A stretch of 64,000 nucleotides of DNA, taken from NCBI GenBank assembly GCA_003599575.1, contig QZKV01000133.1:113021-177020 (forward strand), given 5' to 3'. Source of the stretch: Desulfobacteraceae bacterium. Its GTDB lineage: Bacteria; Desulfobacterota; Desulfobacteria; Desulfobacterales; Desulfosarcinaceae. The position numbers and the translations under genes were made by a program. Shown here piece by piece: positions 1 to 9,053 of this stretch (the stretch's first letter is position 1; every line of letters starts with the position of its first letter). The notes under the pieces were generated by a model, which saw only the letters and a program-made list of their open reading frames with translations, was not told where the DNA came from and ran no database searches.

Positions 1-63
1 GTTGTTTCCATTCATTGGAATCATTTTTGCGCGCTTTTGGCGATGCATGGCGAAGTGAAAAAG

Positions 64-537
64 ATGAAAAAGGATTCGGGCTTTACGTTGTTGGAAGCGA
101 TAATCGTATTGGCCATCATGATGATTGGCACCCTTGGCGTTCCGGCGCTCCACTCGTATTTCGATAGGCAGGGAGCCGGTCTAGCCGCCGAGCGGTTGCG
201 CGGCGATCTGCAAATGGCGCGCTTCATGGCTATCAATAAGAAACAGACCTGCTCGGTCTTTTTTAACAAGCCGGGCCCCAATCAATATATCAATTCACTC
301 AATCAACAAGTCTTAGATTTGTCCGGTTACCATGGTGGGGTAAATTTTCCGAACTATGGGCCGGATGGTCGCAAGAATGTTTCCAGAGTGGCATTCAACC
401 GGCAGGGAATGTCGACTTCTGCCGTGCCCGTCTATGTGTATCTGGCAGATCAAAAAAGGCAGAGCGTTTACTGCATAAGCATTTACAGCCCGGGTGGTAT
501 TTCCGTAGCGCGGTGGAATGGTTCGGATTGGCGATAA
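64..537 (+). CDS. fimT: Minor pseudopilin, GspH/FimT type
   Basis: A 157-residue minor pilin-like protein. The start at 64 gives a short leader MKKDSG followed by the type III (prepilin) signal FTLLEAIIVLAIMMIG, with Gly-1, Phe+1 and Glu+5 as prepilin peptidase needs. The rest has the FimT/GspH pattern of a reused hydrophobic helix and a small beta domain. In-frame ATG 43 or TTG 37 would add seven to nine residues; the shorter leader is more typical. It is the first gene of a minor pilin operon followed by pilW, pilV, pilX and pilY1. Known role of the family: priming of pilus assembly at the inner membrane. The family assignment is firm, the exact subfamily name less so. Confidence 0.85.
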   Translation: MKKDSGFTLLEAIIVLAIMMIGTLGVPALHSYFDRQGAGLAAERLRGDLQMARFMAINKKQTCSVFFNKPGPNQYINSLNQQVLDLSGYHGGVNFPNYGPDGRKNVSRVAFNRQGMSTSAVPVYVYLADQKRQSVYCISIYSPGGISVARWNGSDWR

Positions 538-584
538 ACACGGAACAGGCGATGAAAACCAGGGCAGAAATCGGAACAGGGTAT

Positions 585-1487
585 ATGCGCAACCGCCAAA
601 AGCGTTGGACCGCCTATGGAGCCCGTTTTAGGGCGGGCTTTACACTGGTGGAATTGATGGTAGCACTTTTGGTCGGCGTCATCACGATCGGCGCAGTCTA
701 CTCGGTGCACATCGTTCAACAAAAAGCCTATCGCTACCAGCAGCTAAGAGTGTCGATGCACCAGAATTTACGCGGCGCCATAGCCATCCTGGAACAACAG
801 ATCCGTATGGCCGGATTCGATCCGGAAAACACCGGAAAGTTCGGTATCACCGACGTCAGGCGATATGACCTGGTGGGTACCCGGCCGGACCCGGACGGAG
901 AGCCGGCCTTGTTTTACATGATGGATTTGGACGAGAATGGGGCGCCGGACGACAGCGGGCCGCGCGACTTCAAAGGAGATCCCCGCAACAGAGAATTCGC
1001 CAATTTCAGGGTACGTGACGACAAAAATACCGCTCGCCTCTACCTGGCCTGGGACAACGGCGGCGGGCGCCGTCCCCTGGCGGAAAACATCCGCCACATC
1101 GCATTTGCGTATGCCATCGATGCGGACGGAGACGGCCAGAAGGATACCTGGAACGGCGGAGCATTTACGATCTGGGCGGTGGATACGGATAATGACAATT
1201 TGCTCGATACGCATCTCGACGCCAACAATGACGGTATGATCGATGAACGCGACGATACGGATGATGATCAGCGCATCACCGGCGCGGACGGCTGCGCGCT
1301 CGACCCTCCCGTCTCTTTGGACCGGATTCGAGCGGTGCGGGTGTGGTTGCTGGCGGTAAGCGCATTTCCAATCAAAGAACAGGTGGATAATCGCAGTTAT
1401 GTGGTCGGAGACCGGATTTTTACTGCAGGCAACGATGCCTTTGTACGTCGGATACTGGAAAGTATGGTCGAGTGCCGCAATTTATAG
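585..1487 (+). CDS. pilW: Type IV pilus minor pilin PilW
   Basis: A 300-residue PilW-like minor pilin. A leader of about 18 residues ends in Gly before FTLVELMVALLVGVITIG, a standard prepilin cleavage and helix signal. ATG 585 follows GGAACAGGG. The in-frame ATG 552 also has a nearby GGAACAGG, so 552 is a real alternative. Near residues 170-240 it carries several Asp-rich loops (DADGDGQKD, DTDNDNLLD, DANNDGMID, DTDDDQRI), which resemble EF-hand or thrombospondin type 3 calcium loops and are not part of the basic PilW fold. It lies directly after fimT and before pilV. Calcium binding is an inference. Confidence 0.83.
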   Translation: MRNRQKRWTAYGARFRAGFTLVELMVALLVGVITIGAVYSVHIVQQKAYRYQQLRVSMHQNLRGAIAILEQQIRMAGFDPENTGKFGITDVRRYDLVGTRPDPDGEPALFYMMDLDENGAPDDSGPRDFKGDPRNREFANFRVRDDKNTARLYLAWDNGGGRRPLAENIRHIAFAYAIDADGDGQKDTWNGGAFTIWAVDTDNDNLLDTHLDANNDGMIDERDDTDDDQRITGADGCALDPPVSLDRIRAVRVWLLAVSAFPIKEQVDNRSYVVGDRIFTAGNDAFVRRILESMVECRNL

Positions 1488-1515
1488 CAGGAGAATTTCT
1501 ACTGAGGATCATGCC

Positions 1516-1935
1516 ATGTTTTACTTCGACCGCAGTCGGAACGGGTTCTCACTTTTGGAAGTCATGATCGCCTTGGCGATATTCACCGTCGGAATCTTGG
1601 CTGTCGCCTCGCTATCGGGTACCAGCCTGAACGGACTCAACATTGCCCAGGGGAACTTCTATGATTCGACGGCGGCTGCCCGACACATTGAAGATATCCT
1701 ATCCAGACCTTACACGGATGCGGTTTTGATGGATACCGACAATGGCTACGATCCTTCGTCCCCAGATCACGGACCCTTCGACATCGGCATCGGCGGCCCC
1801 ACAATCGAGTGGGAGGTGCAGGATGATTTCCCAACCACCGGAACAAAACGCATCAGCATGACAGTTCGAAGGTCCGATCGGCGGGGTGGGCGCACATTCA
1901 CATACGAATATGTAAAGGCGAAGGACTTCAGATGA
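1516..1935 (+). CDS. pilV: Type IV pilus minor pilin PilV
   Basis: A 139-residue PilV/GspI-like minor pilin. The start at 1516 is placed by GAGG eight bases upstream and by the leader MFYFDRSRNG, which ends just before FSLLEVMIALAIFTVG, the prepilin peptidase signal with Glu+5. A longer open frame begins at 1399 inside pilW but has no matching leader. The stop overlaps the pilX start by four bases, so the two are translationally coupled. In the known systems PilV joins PilW, PilX and FimT in a tip-like minor pilin complex. Confidence 0.83.
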   Translation: MFYFDRSRNGFSLLEVMIALAIFTVGILAVASLSGTSLNGLNIAQGNFYDSTAAARHIEDILSRPYTDAVLMDTDNGYDPSSPDHGPFDIGIGGPTIEWEVQDDFPTTGTKRISMTVRRSDRRGGRTFTYEYVKAKDFR

Positions 1936-2468
1936 TTTCGACCAAAAAAGAGACGGCGAGCCGGAGGTATCGTTTCAGGGCCAACCAGTCCGGTTCGGCT
2001 CTGGTGATTACTCTGTTGGTGTTGATGGCCGTGACCATTCTGGGCGTAGCCTGCATCCATTCCAGCATCATCGAGCTTAAAATATCTTCCAACGAACGGC
2101 AGATGCGGGAGAATTTTTACCTGACCGAGAGCGCGGCAATGGAAGGTGTTCAGCGCCTGAAGGACCTGCTGGAAGACGATTTGAACGAACAGTTTGTGTT
2201 TTGGCACCATCCCAGACGTGATTCCGGAAAAGCGCGCATCAATTTCCGTGACCCCGCGCAATGGGATGGGGACGGAAAGGGAGACGACAACTGCATGCGA
2301 AGTGGCATGGATCCGGATACTTTTCTTGCGGCAGTAGAATGGAAGGTGGCCACCGGCAGCTCGCTCATTTTGACCGAATCCCGGTTGTATCAGAATAGGG
2401 TTTACGGCCTCGGTACCAGGCAAGGGGACCTCAACCTGATCGAGATCGGGGTCAATCTGCGCTATTAA
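1932..2468 (+). CDS. pilX: Type IV pilus assembly protein PilX
   Basis: A 178-residue PilX-like protein. After a basic N-terminus it has a hydrophobic stretch SGSALVITLLVLMAVTILG, followed by the pattern SSNERQMRENFYLTESA that is common in PilX N-terminal domains (a conserved Glu at the end of the pilin helix). It lacks a canonical FTLxE cleavage site, as is usual for PilX. It overlaps pilV by four bases. About 50 bases after its stop begins the palindromic element that precedes pilY1, so the spacing to pilY1 is unusually long (219 bases). Confidence 0.78.
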   Translation: MISTKKETASRRYRFRANQSGSALVITLLVLMAVTILGVACIHSSIIELKISSNERQMRENFYLTESAAMEGVQRLKDLLEDDLNEQFVFWHHPRRDSGKARINFRDPAQWDGDGKGDDNCMRSGMDPDTFLAAVEWKVATGSSLILTESRLYQNRVYGLGTRQGDLNLIEIGVNLRY

Positions 2469-2515
2469 TTCAAGACCACAATTTCGGCTAAGCGCGCGGA
2501 AAAAAATGTGATGAT

Positions 2516-2673
2516 GTTAACTATTGTCCATCCAGGGATGAGATAGTTTCGTCGAGTTCAAGGCGGGCGAAAATTTTAACCGCAGGAATATATGGACATA
2601 TTTCGAGGATTAAAATTTTCGCCCAACACCGAAATCGGCGAAAATAGCCATTTCTGGATGGACACTAACTATC
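2516..2673. repeat. 158-bp imperfect palindromic element upstream of pilY1
   Basis: Two arms of 64 nt (2516-2579 and 2610-2673) flank a 30-nt loop. The inner 15 bp (2565-2579 and 2610-2624, GGGCGAAAATTTTAA and its complement) pair perfectly. A 10-bp block (GTCCATCCAG, 2526-2535, against 2654-2663) also pairs perfectly. The bases between these blocks pair at about 14 of 18 positions if a one-base shift is allowed, and the outer ten bases pair at about half of the positions. The loop contains AGGA and an ATG at 2592 in frame with pilY1. This looks like a MITE- or REP-like mobile palindrome inserted between pilX and pilY1. I see no second copy in the window. Confidence 0.8.
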
Positions 2674-2687
2674 AGGACCTTCTGCAT

Positions 2688-5600
2688 ATGATTTACTTCC
2701 GATCTCTGCTTCCAGCCCCTTGTTTTGGTGTACTCATTGGCATCATTATATTTCTTGGGTACGCTATCCATGCAACAGTCGCTTGGGCCGTAGACATCAG
2801 CGACTTGCCCCTGGATCTGCAGATCAATGCACCGGGGCCGATGATCATGCTGGTGTGGGACGATTCCGGCAGCATGGACGGGGAGTTCATGACTACCGAG
2901 CCTGAGGGTTTTTTCGATCACAAAAAATATCTCTTCCCGGACGACGCCTATTCGCCTTTACCCGATCACGTGGATGGCCTTCACCGCGCCTTGAATGCTT
3001 CGCAAAGGCTGCTGTGGCGGTCCCAATGGGCCGGCTGCAACCGCCTTTACTACGACCCGCATCGGACCTATCAGCCCTGGCCGGCCACCGAAAAGTACGC
3101 TTTCGGTCCGGCCGACCCGCACCGGCCGTGGTCCGATCCGACCAGGTCAGCGGCCGGTGACCCGCGATTTTTATTGAGCGCGGCATTTTTCATCACGAGC
3201 AGCGGCGCAGAAACCATTGTGATCCCCAATGCGCACTATTTCATTCTGAGCCATGCCAATGGAAACGGAGAACAAGATGGGGGAGAGTCGGTCTATCTGG
3301 TGACATGGCAGGATGTTGACGGCGATCAGCGGCTGGACCTTGGAACAACCCCTGCCGACGATCGCCGCCGCTACTTCCGGTTCAATGACGACGGCGATGG
3401 GCGTGTGCAGAAGGACGAATTGCATCCGGTGTTTGAAGAAAGTGAGAAGAATACCCTGAAACCGGTTATTTTCGATCACCGGACGAGAACGACGCATTTC
3501 CGCAGCGATCGGGAGGAACTGCAAAATTTCGCCAACTGGTTTACTTACCACCGCCGGCGTGGACATCGCGGCAAAGCCCTCACTGCCCAACTGATCACCG
3601 GATTGCGGCAGGCCTACGTGGGAATTTGGGCCGTGAACCGAGCGCCTCGCATGGGTGTACAGCCGGTACGCGTCATTGAGCGTGCCTTTTCAGATGGCGG
3701 TGATCAAGATACCGCTTCCGGCTACGCAGTCCGCACCGTCGATCGCAGCGAAAGGCTGCTCGATGCACTATACGCCTCCGCATCCGGGGGCAAAACCCCC
3801 TTGCGCACGGCCTTGGATCAGGTGGGTCGCTATTTCGATCACGGCAGCAAATCCTCATTGGGAGCCTCGCCCTTCAAACCGGCAGGGCAGGGCGGCGGTT
3901 GTCAAAGCGCGCATGCCGTTGTCATCAGTGACGGCTTTTGGAATGATCTGTTTTCAGGAGTGGGCAATGCGGACGGTGATCAGGGCAAACCCCATGCCGA
4001 TGCGTGGAATGAGACCCTGGCGGATGTGGCCATGTACTATTACAAAAAGGATCTGGCGGCGGATTTGGATGATCAAGTGTCCACCCATTCATGCGATAAT
4101 GCCGTCCATCAGCACATGAGGACCCACGCCCTTTCACTCGCTGCGAATGGTACCATTGACCTTCGGGAATATGATAAGAGCGGTTTCAGGCCGGATTTTT
4201 GCGTTGCCTTTTCCGGCCCGGCTTCACCTGAGTGGCCGCAGCCCAGGGCAGGGCAGCCCAGCATGACGGACGATCTGCTGCATGCCGTGGTGAACGGTCG
4301 CGGAATTTTTTCCTTTGGCGGCGATGCCCAAAATCTGATCGAAGCATTGAAATACGCTTCAGGCCCGAACAATGGCTCGGTTTCACAAGCCGGACCGGTG
4401 GTCAATGGGCTGCAAATCGATGATCGGTCCGTTTTTTATCAGGCGCTGTACAACCCCGGCGAGTGGACCGGCGATGTGTTGGCTTTTGCATACAATCCGA
4501 ACAGCGTTGAAATGGATATGCGGGCGGAAAATGCGCTCTGGCGTGCCGCCGACCATCTGATGCCCTCCGATGGTGCGTACGACGAGCGGCTTATTGTCAC
4601 CTACGGCGGTCCATGGCGGGAACCGCAAGGAGTGCCCTTCCGGTACAGCGATCTGTCCGATGATCAGAAGCGGGCCCTGGGATCCGATTTGCTCGAGGGG
4701 TCCCCCTCCGACCTCAATGCTACCGAATTGCTCGACTATATACGCGGGCGTGAATTCCCGCATTACCGAAGCCGTTCTTCTCTGCTGGGCGACATTGTTC
4801 ATTCTGCGCCGGTTTTGGCCGGTGAGACGCTTTTTGTAGGCGCCAATGACGGGATGCTGCATGCATTTGATGCTCAAACCGGCCAGGAACGGTTTGCCTA
4901 TGTGCCGAACCTGATTTTTCATCAGCTAAAGACACTCAGCAGGCCCGATTATTCCGGGCACCACCGTTACTTTGTTGATGCAACCCCTTATGCCGGAGAA
5001 GTATTGGAGGGGCAGTACCTGCGCAAATATTATTTGCTGGGCGGATTGGGGAAGGGCGGCAAGGGTTATTATTGTTTGCACCTGCAAAGCCGTCAAAGGG
5101 GCGAAGCGGACAAGGGCTGGGGGGCCTATGAAACGCTTTTCAGTTTGGATGATCGGCAAACGGATACAACCGAACAGGACATCAGCCAGATGGTCATGTG
5201 GGAATATCCGCGTCCTGCTAGCGACTTTATGGACAATGATGGCGATGGTTTTGTAGATGAAGCGGACGAGACCGATCCGGATATGGGATACAGTTTCGGT
5301 CAAGGGTATGTGGTCAATGCCAATGCGCCGCGTGATTCCTATCGCCCGGTAGCCATCTTCAGCAATGGCTATAACAGCAGCAGCGGCAAGGCTGTTCTTT
5401 ATATCTTGGATGTCGTTACCGGAGAATTGATCCGCAAGATCGACACAGGCGCCGGTGATGGCAACGGACTATCCCCACCAGCCTTGATCGATGTCAACCT
5501 GGACCGCTGTGTGGATTACGTATATGCGGGTGACTTGAAGGGTAATTTATGGAAATTCGACCTGACCTCGGGCCAGCCGCACCGCTGGGGCGTGGCCTAC

Positions 5601-6470
5601 GGAGAAGACAACAATGAAAACGGCGTGATCGATGCGCGCCAAGGAGACAAACCGCAACCGTTATTCCAGGCCGGTGAGCATCAGCCCATCACCGGAAGAC
5701 CAGATGCCATGTCCATGGCCGGTGCATGCTGGCCCAAGGCGCCGGGTTACATGGTAATTTTCGGGACCGGCAAGTACCTGGGAGAATTGGATCGCCACGA
5801 TACGCAACGGCAAAGTATTTACGGCATCTGGGATTTCGGAGACGACAGCGACGACAGTGAATACCTGGGATATTTCAGCAACCGCGGACAGGGCCTGCTC
5901 TCATCGGGTTGGAAATTGGCGCGCCGCCAAATTGTCGATCAATTTACGCGCGACGGAGTTGTATATCGACAATTGAGCGGATGGCAATCCGAATACAAAA
6001 CCGTCCCGGACAGCGAAGATGGAGACGAAAACGATGTCAACAACAACAATCCCAAACAGGAAGATAATCCGGCGGAATTTGCCGGCTGGTTCCTTGATTT
6101 CGCTGTGCCGCCGGACCCGACGGCGCTGCCCGGAGAGCGGGTGACCGGCAAGGTCGTCATACGCAATGGACAGGCCGTGATTGTTGCCTTTGCACCCATC
6201 GACCAACCCTGTGAGTCGGGGGGTGTTTCCTGGGTGTATGCTCTGCACGCTTGCGGGGATTCCGGTTTGCCGAAAAGCCGATTGGAGGTGCCCCTGCTGG
6301 CGAGACGATATGAGGGGCGGATGGGTGACCACATAACGACAGTCAAGAATGCCGCGACACCCATGAAGGATTTTTTTCTTGGCGGAGATCTTTCCGGAAA
6401 TGTGATCCTACAGGAAATAACCGGGGAAATATGGGGGAAAGTCTTTTGGCAACAACATTTGAATGAATGA
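2688..6470 (+). CDS. pilY1: Pilus tip adhesin / biogenesis factor PilY1
   Basis: A PilY1 family protein, 1260 residues from the ATG at 2688. That start gives a signal peptide ending near ATVAWA and lies ten bases after AGGA. The open frame extends up to ATG 2592, but those extra 32 residues come from the palindromic element. Residues 58-62 are DDSGS, the metal site (MIDAS) of a von Willebrand A domain. The C-terminal half has the PilY1 beta-propeller signature (GDIVHSAPVL, then VGANDGMLHAFD). Asp-rich EF-hand-like loops recur (DVDGDQRLD, NDDGDGRVQKDE, DNDGDGFVDEAD, DNNENGVID). Known role: secreted or tip-located protein that promotes pilus extension and adhesion. It ends the minor pilin operon. 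Confidence 0.9.
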   Translation: MIYFRSLLPAPCFGVLIGIIIFLGYAIHATVAWAVDISDLPLDLQINAPGPMIMLVWDDSGSMDGEFMTTEPEGFFDHKKYLFPDDAYSPLPDHVDGLHRALNASQRLLWRSQWAGCNRLYYDPHRTYQPWPATEKYAFGPADPHRPWSDPTRSAAGDPRFLLSAAFFITSSGAETIVIPNAHYFILSHANGNGEQDGGESVYLVTWQDVDGDQRLDLGTTPADDRRRYFRFNDDGDGRVQKDELHPVFEESEKNTLKPVIFDHRTRTTHFRSDREELQNFANWFTYHRRRGHRGKALTAQLITGLRQAYVGIWAVNRAPRMGVQPVRVIERAFSDGGDQDTASGYAVRTVDRSERLLDALYASASGGKTPLRTALDQVGRYFDHGSKSSLGASPFKPAGQGGGCQSAHAVVISDGFWNDLFSGVGNADGDQGKPHADAWNETLADVAMYYYKKDLAADLDDQVSTHSCDNAVHQHMRTHALSLAANGTIDLREYDKSGFRPDFCVAFSGPASPEWPQPRAGQPSMTDDLLHAVVNGRGIFSFGGDAQNLIEALKYASGPNNGSVSQAGPVVNGLQIDDRSVFYQALYNPGEWTGDVLAFAYNPNSVEMDMRAENALWRAADHLMPSDGAYDERLIVTYGGPWREPQGVPFRYSDLSDDQKRALGSDLLEGSPSDLNATELLDYIRGREFPHYRSRSSLLGDIVHSAPVLAGETLFVGANDGMLHAFDAQTGQERFAYVPNLIFHQLKTLSRPDYSGHHRYFVDATPYAGEVLEGQYLRKYYLLGGLGKGGKGYYCLHLQSRQRGEADKGWGAYETLFSLDDRQTDTTEQDISQMVMWEYPRPASDFMDNDGDGFVDEADETDPDMGYSFGQGYVVNANAPRDSYRPVAIFSNGYNSSSGKAVLYILDVVTGELIRKIDTGAGDGNGLSPPALIDVNLDRCVDYVYAGDLKGNLWKFDLTSGQPHRWGVAYGEDNNENGVIDARQGDKPQPLFQAGEHQPITGRPDAMSMAGACWPKAPGYMVIFGTGKYLGELDRHDTQRQSIYGIWDFGDDSDDSEYLGYFSNRGQGLLSSGWKLARRQIVDQFTRDGVVYRQLSGWQSEYKTVPDSEDGDENDVNNNNPKQEDNPAEFAGWFLDFAVPPDPTALPGERVTGKVVIRNGQAVIVAFAPIDQPCESGGVSWVYALHACGDSGLPKSRLEVPLLARRYEGRMGDHITTVKNAATPMKDFFLGGDLSGNVILQEITGEIWGKVFWQQHLNE

Positions 6471-6693
6471 GGAAACCTCACCAGAATCTGGTTTATCGTC
6501 AAGGACAAAACCCGGGCGCAGACTTTATGGTCCCACCACTTAATTTGAGAAATGCATTCACCCCAATTGCCGGCTCACGCTGGACTGCATGCATGGCGAT
6601 TGACACGCCAAGGGCTTTTTATTAAAGTGAAACCATTGGAAAATGCCTGCTGTTCTGGATAGTATTTTTTGAGGGAAATGGATCTGGCCGGAG

Positions 6694-8973
6694 GTGAGAA
6701 TCCCGATCGAACAGTGCGAGCCTTGGCGCATTCTGCTTATTGAACTGGTCAATTTGCTGAGTCTATTTTTAACGCATGCGCGGCACGCTCGTGGTGCGCG
6801 CGCAACTGCCGTAATGTTTGAGCAAATCGTGCGCCGCTTGCATATCCTGGAGAAAATGCCCGGCCACGAGGGTGGTATGATCATCCGCCGGATCGGGAAT
6901 TCACAGCAATCGCTCTCCAAACCGGATTATTACATTTTCTTCGGCAATTTGGCATTTCGCGGCACCGATGCAATTCTGCGGACCGGCAAGATCACCAATG
7001 GTACTTCCCACCTTGCCAACGCCTTGGATCAAGCCTTTAATTGTTTCTACGCGCAAGGCATATTTGCGCTTTATCTTCAGCTGCCCGGCCAGTCGATCGA
7101 GAAGATCGATCAGCTGAGATTGTCGCTGAATATTCTAGCGCGTTTCCGCTCGGCGGTGGAAGATAACGCTTCCATCACCTTCCGCTATTTTGGCCGCGCC
7201 ATGACCGTGCCGTTGATCAGTGACTGCAATGGAAGGCCGGATCCGAATTTAACCGTAGTGGCCGGAATAAACGCCTTGTCGGCCGTGAATATGCGTGAGC
7301 TCATCAAGCAAGCTCGGGCCTTCTGCGAATTGGCTTTAATCCCTGGAGAAGGGCCTTCGCAATCATACGGCAACGGTAATACCTTCAACCAAATTTACCG
7401 CATTCGCAGTTTTCGCTCCCAATTGATCCAGCCGCTTGTCGAAATCAACAATTTGCCTTGGATGCAGGATGATCAATCCCGCATTGCAAACGGTTCAACC
7501 ACGGCGCCCACCGAGCCGGGGAAACCGGGACAGAACGCCAAAACACCTGAGCGGACCTGCCCTCCGGGGTCAGCCGTTCTTTCCCAGGCCTTGCATCCAT
7601 CCGCATTCGATTTCTCGTACGGTTATCTTCGCATCTATTTGGACGCAAGTGAAAGGATGGCGCAGGATGCCGCGGAGCGGCTTTTTGAAATCAGCGCTAC
7701 GGGCATGGACGCACCGGCTTTAGCGAAGTATATACGTCTGAGCAGCATGCTTTTATATGCTTTGCAAAAGGCGACCTCGGATCCCTTGCCATTTGAACGG
7801 CTCCTCTCTTATTTACATGAACGATTGGAGCAGGTGTCCGAAAAAGTACTGATTTCCCTGACAATCCAGCGTCAAGCCATCAAAGCCCAAATCCAGAACC
7901 GCACCACGATGGTCGGGATGGTACATCCAAGATTGCTCGATTTGATTGCTCTGGTGAAAGAACGCATGGCCGTACAGCAGAAGATCGCCGCTGTGCGCGC
8001 CTTGGATTTCAAGGCGGGCGATCTGACCGTTCTGGCCGATCGTTTCGAAATAACCGGTGATGCTGCAGATAAAGTTTTCCGATCATTGGAAACCTGTTTT
8101 GACGACCGCGGCAGTTTCAATCGATCTCGTTTTGCTGCTTGCATCGATACTTTCGCCCGATTTGCAAACGGCGTTTTTGAAATGGTGTGGTGCATTCTAA
8201 GACATGCTCCCAACGCTGATGACCGCTTTAGTTTTCTGAATGCATTGCCATTGCTGGCCGATCGTTTGCCTGACCCCAAGCGTGCACTCGCTTTTTTATT
8301 ATGCGACCTTTTCCAGTCACCGCTTCGGGTGGAAGCCAGTGACCGGAACGCCTTCGGACTGGCGAGCCAAATGTTGCGTACCCATAACCAAGAAGGCCAT
8401 ATCGACCTTCGCAGCACTCCCGAAGATGTACTGGCCGTCCGGAACAGTCTGAACACTGAAATCGTACGCTATGCCGCCTGGCGGATGGATATCGATGCGC
8501 TGCGTGTTTTAACAAAATTCGATGCGATTCAAGATGCGTTGCGCCGTTGTGTTTTGAACTCCACCCCGGCCCCGCTCCGCCCGGGCCGCATCCCGGGTTT
8601 TCAGTTTCTTCTGACCTTGGAGCGCGAAGGGCTGATTTTCATATCCCTTGCAGGGGGCAAGACAGCGCGTATGGTGCTGCGCAAAGCGTTTGCTTTTTAT
8701 GCAGATCCCCAAAGTGAAATTTACCAGGATCCTCGTTTCTCAACCTATCTGTCCGACATTGTGGCGCATCTGCGGATCGTGCTACGGGGCATGGGGCGAT
8801 TGGGGGAACCGCAGGACCTCGATCAACTCAAATTATTGGAGCAGTCCGCGCCGCAGCTTATGGCTTTGGATGCCGATCCTGCTTTCGCCCGTCGGGTCAA
8901 ACAAACATTGCAGTGGGTTGCGCCCGTGATACGGGTCATTCAGGCTCGGTTAAATCAAGATGAGCCTGCATGA
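6694..8973 (+). CDS. Large protein of unknown function between pilY1 and the pilus ATPase
   Basis: A 759-residue open frame with codon use like its neighbours. I recognise no family. It is mainly alpha-helical in appearance, has no signal peptide beyond a weak hydrophobic stretch near residues 13-27, and has a Pro/Thr-rich linker around residues 265-295 that divides it into an N-terminal block with several Gly/Phe motifs (YYIFFGNLAFRG) and a C-terminal helical block. The annotated GTG at 6694 touches GGAGG with no spacing, so the true start may differ; the next Met is at 6814. It sits 220 bases after pilY1 and 80 bases before a PilB-type ATPase, so a pilus-related role is possible but not shown. 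Confidence 0.7.
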   Translation: MRIPIEQCEPWRILLIELVNLLSLFLTHARHARGARATAVMFEQIVRRLHILEKMPGHEGGMIIRRIGNSQQSLSKPDYYIFFGNLAFRGTDAILRTGKITNGTSHLANALDQAFNCFYAQGIFALYLQLPGQSIEKIDQLRLSLNILARFRSAVEDNASITFRYFGRAMTVPLISDCNGRPDPNLTVVAGINALSAVNMRELIKQARAFCELALIPGEGPSQSYGNGNTFNQIYRIRSFRSQLIQPLVEINNLPWMQDDQSRIANGSTTAPTEPGKPGQNAKTPERTCPPGSAVLSQALHPSAFDFSYGYLRIYLDASERMAQDAAERLFEISATGMDAPALAKYIRLSSMLLYALQKATSDPLPFERLLSYLHERLEQVSEKVLISLTIQRQAIKAQIQNRTTMVGMVHPRLLDLIALVKERMAVQQKIAAVRALDFKAGDLTVLADRFEITGDAADKVFRSLETCFDDRGSFNRSRFAACIDTFARFANGVFEMVWCILRHAPNADDRFSFLNALPLLADRLPDPKRALAFLLCDLFQSPLRVEASDRNAFGLASQMLRTHNQEGHIDLRSTPEDVLAVRNSLNTEIVRYAAWRMDIDALRVLTKFDAIQDALRRCVLNSTPAPLRPGRIPGFQFLLTLEREGLIFISLAGGKTARMVLRKAFAFYADPQSEIYQDPRFSTYLSDIVAHLRIVLRGMGRLGEPQDLDQLKLLEQSAPQLMALDADPAFARRVKQTLQWVAPVIRVIQARLNQDEPA

Positions 8974-9053
8974 CCCTTGAGATGAACCACTTGCCTGAAG
9001 GTCAGCTGACTTCATGCTGCTTGTCGATATAGAACGCCGGAGAGAGGTCCACG

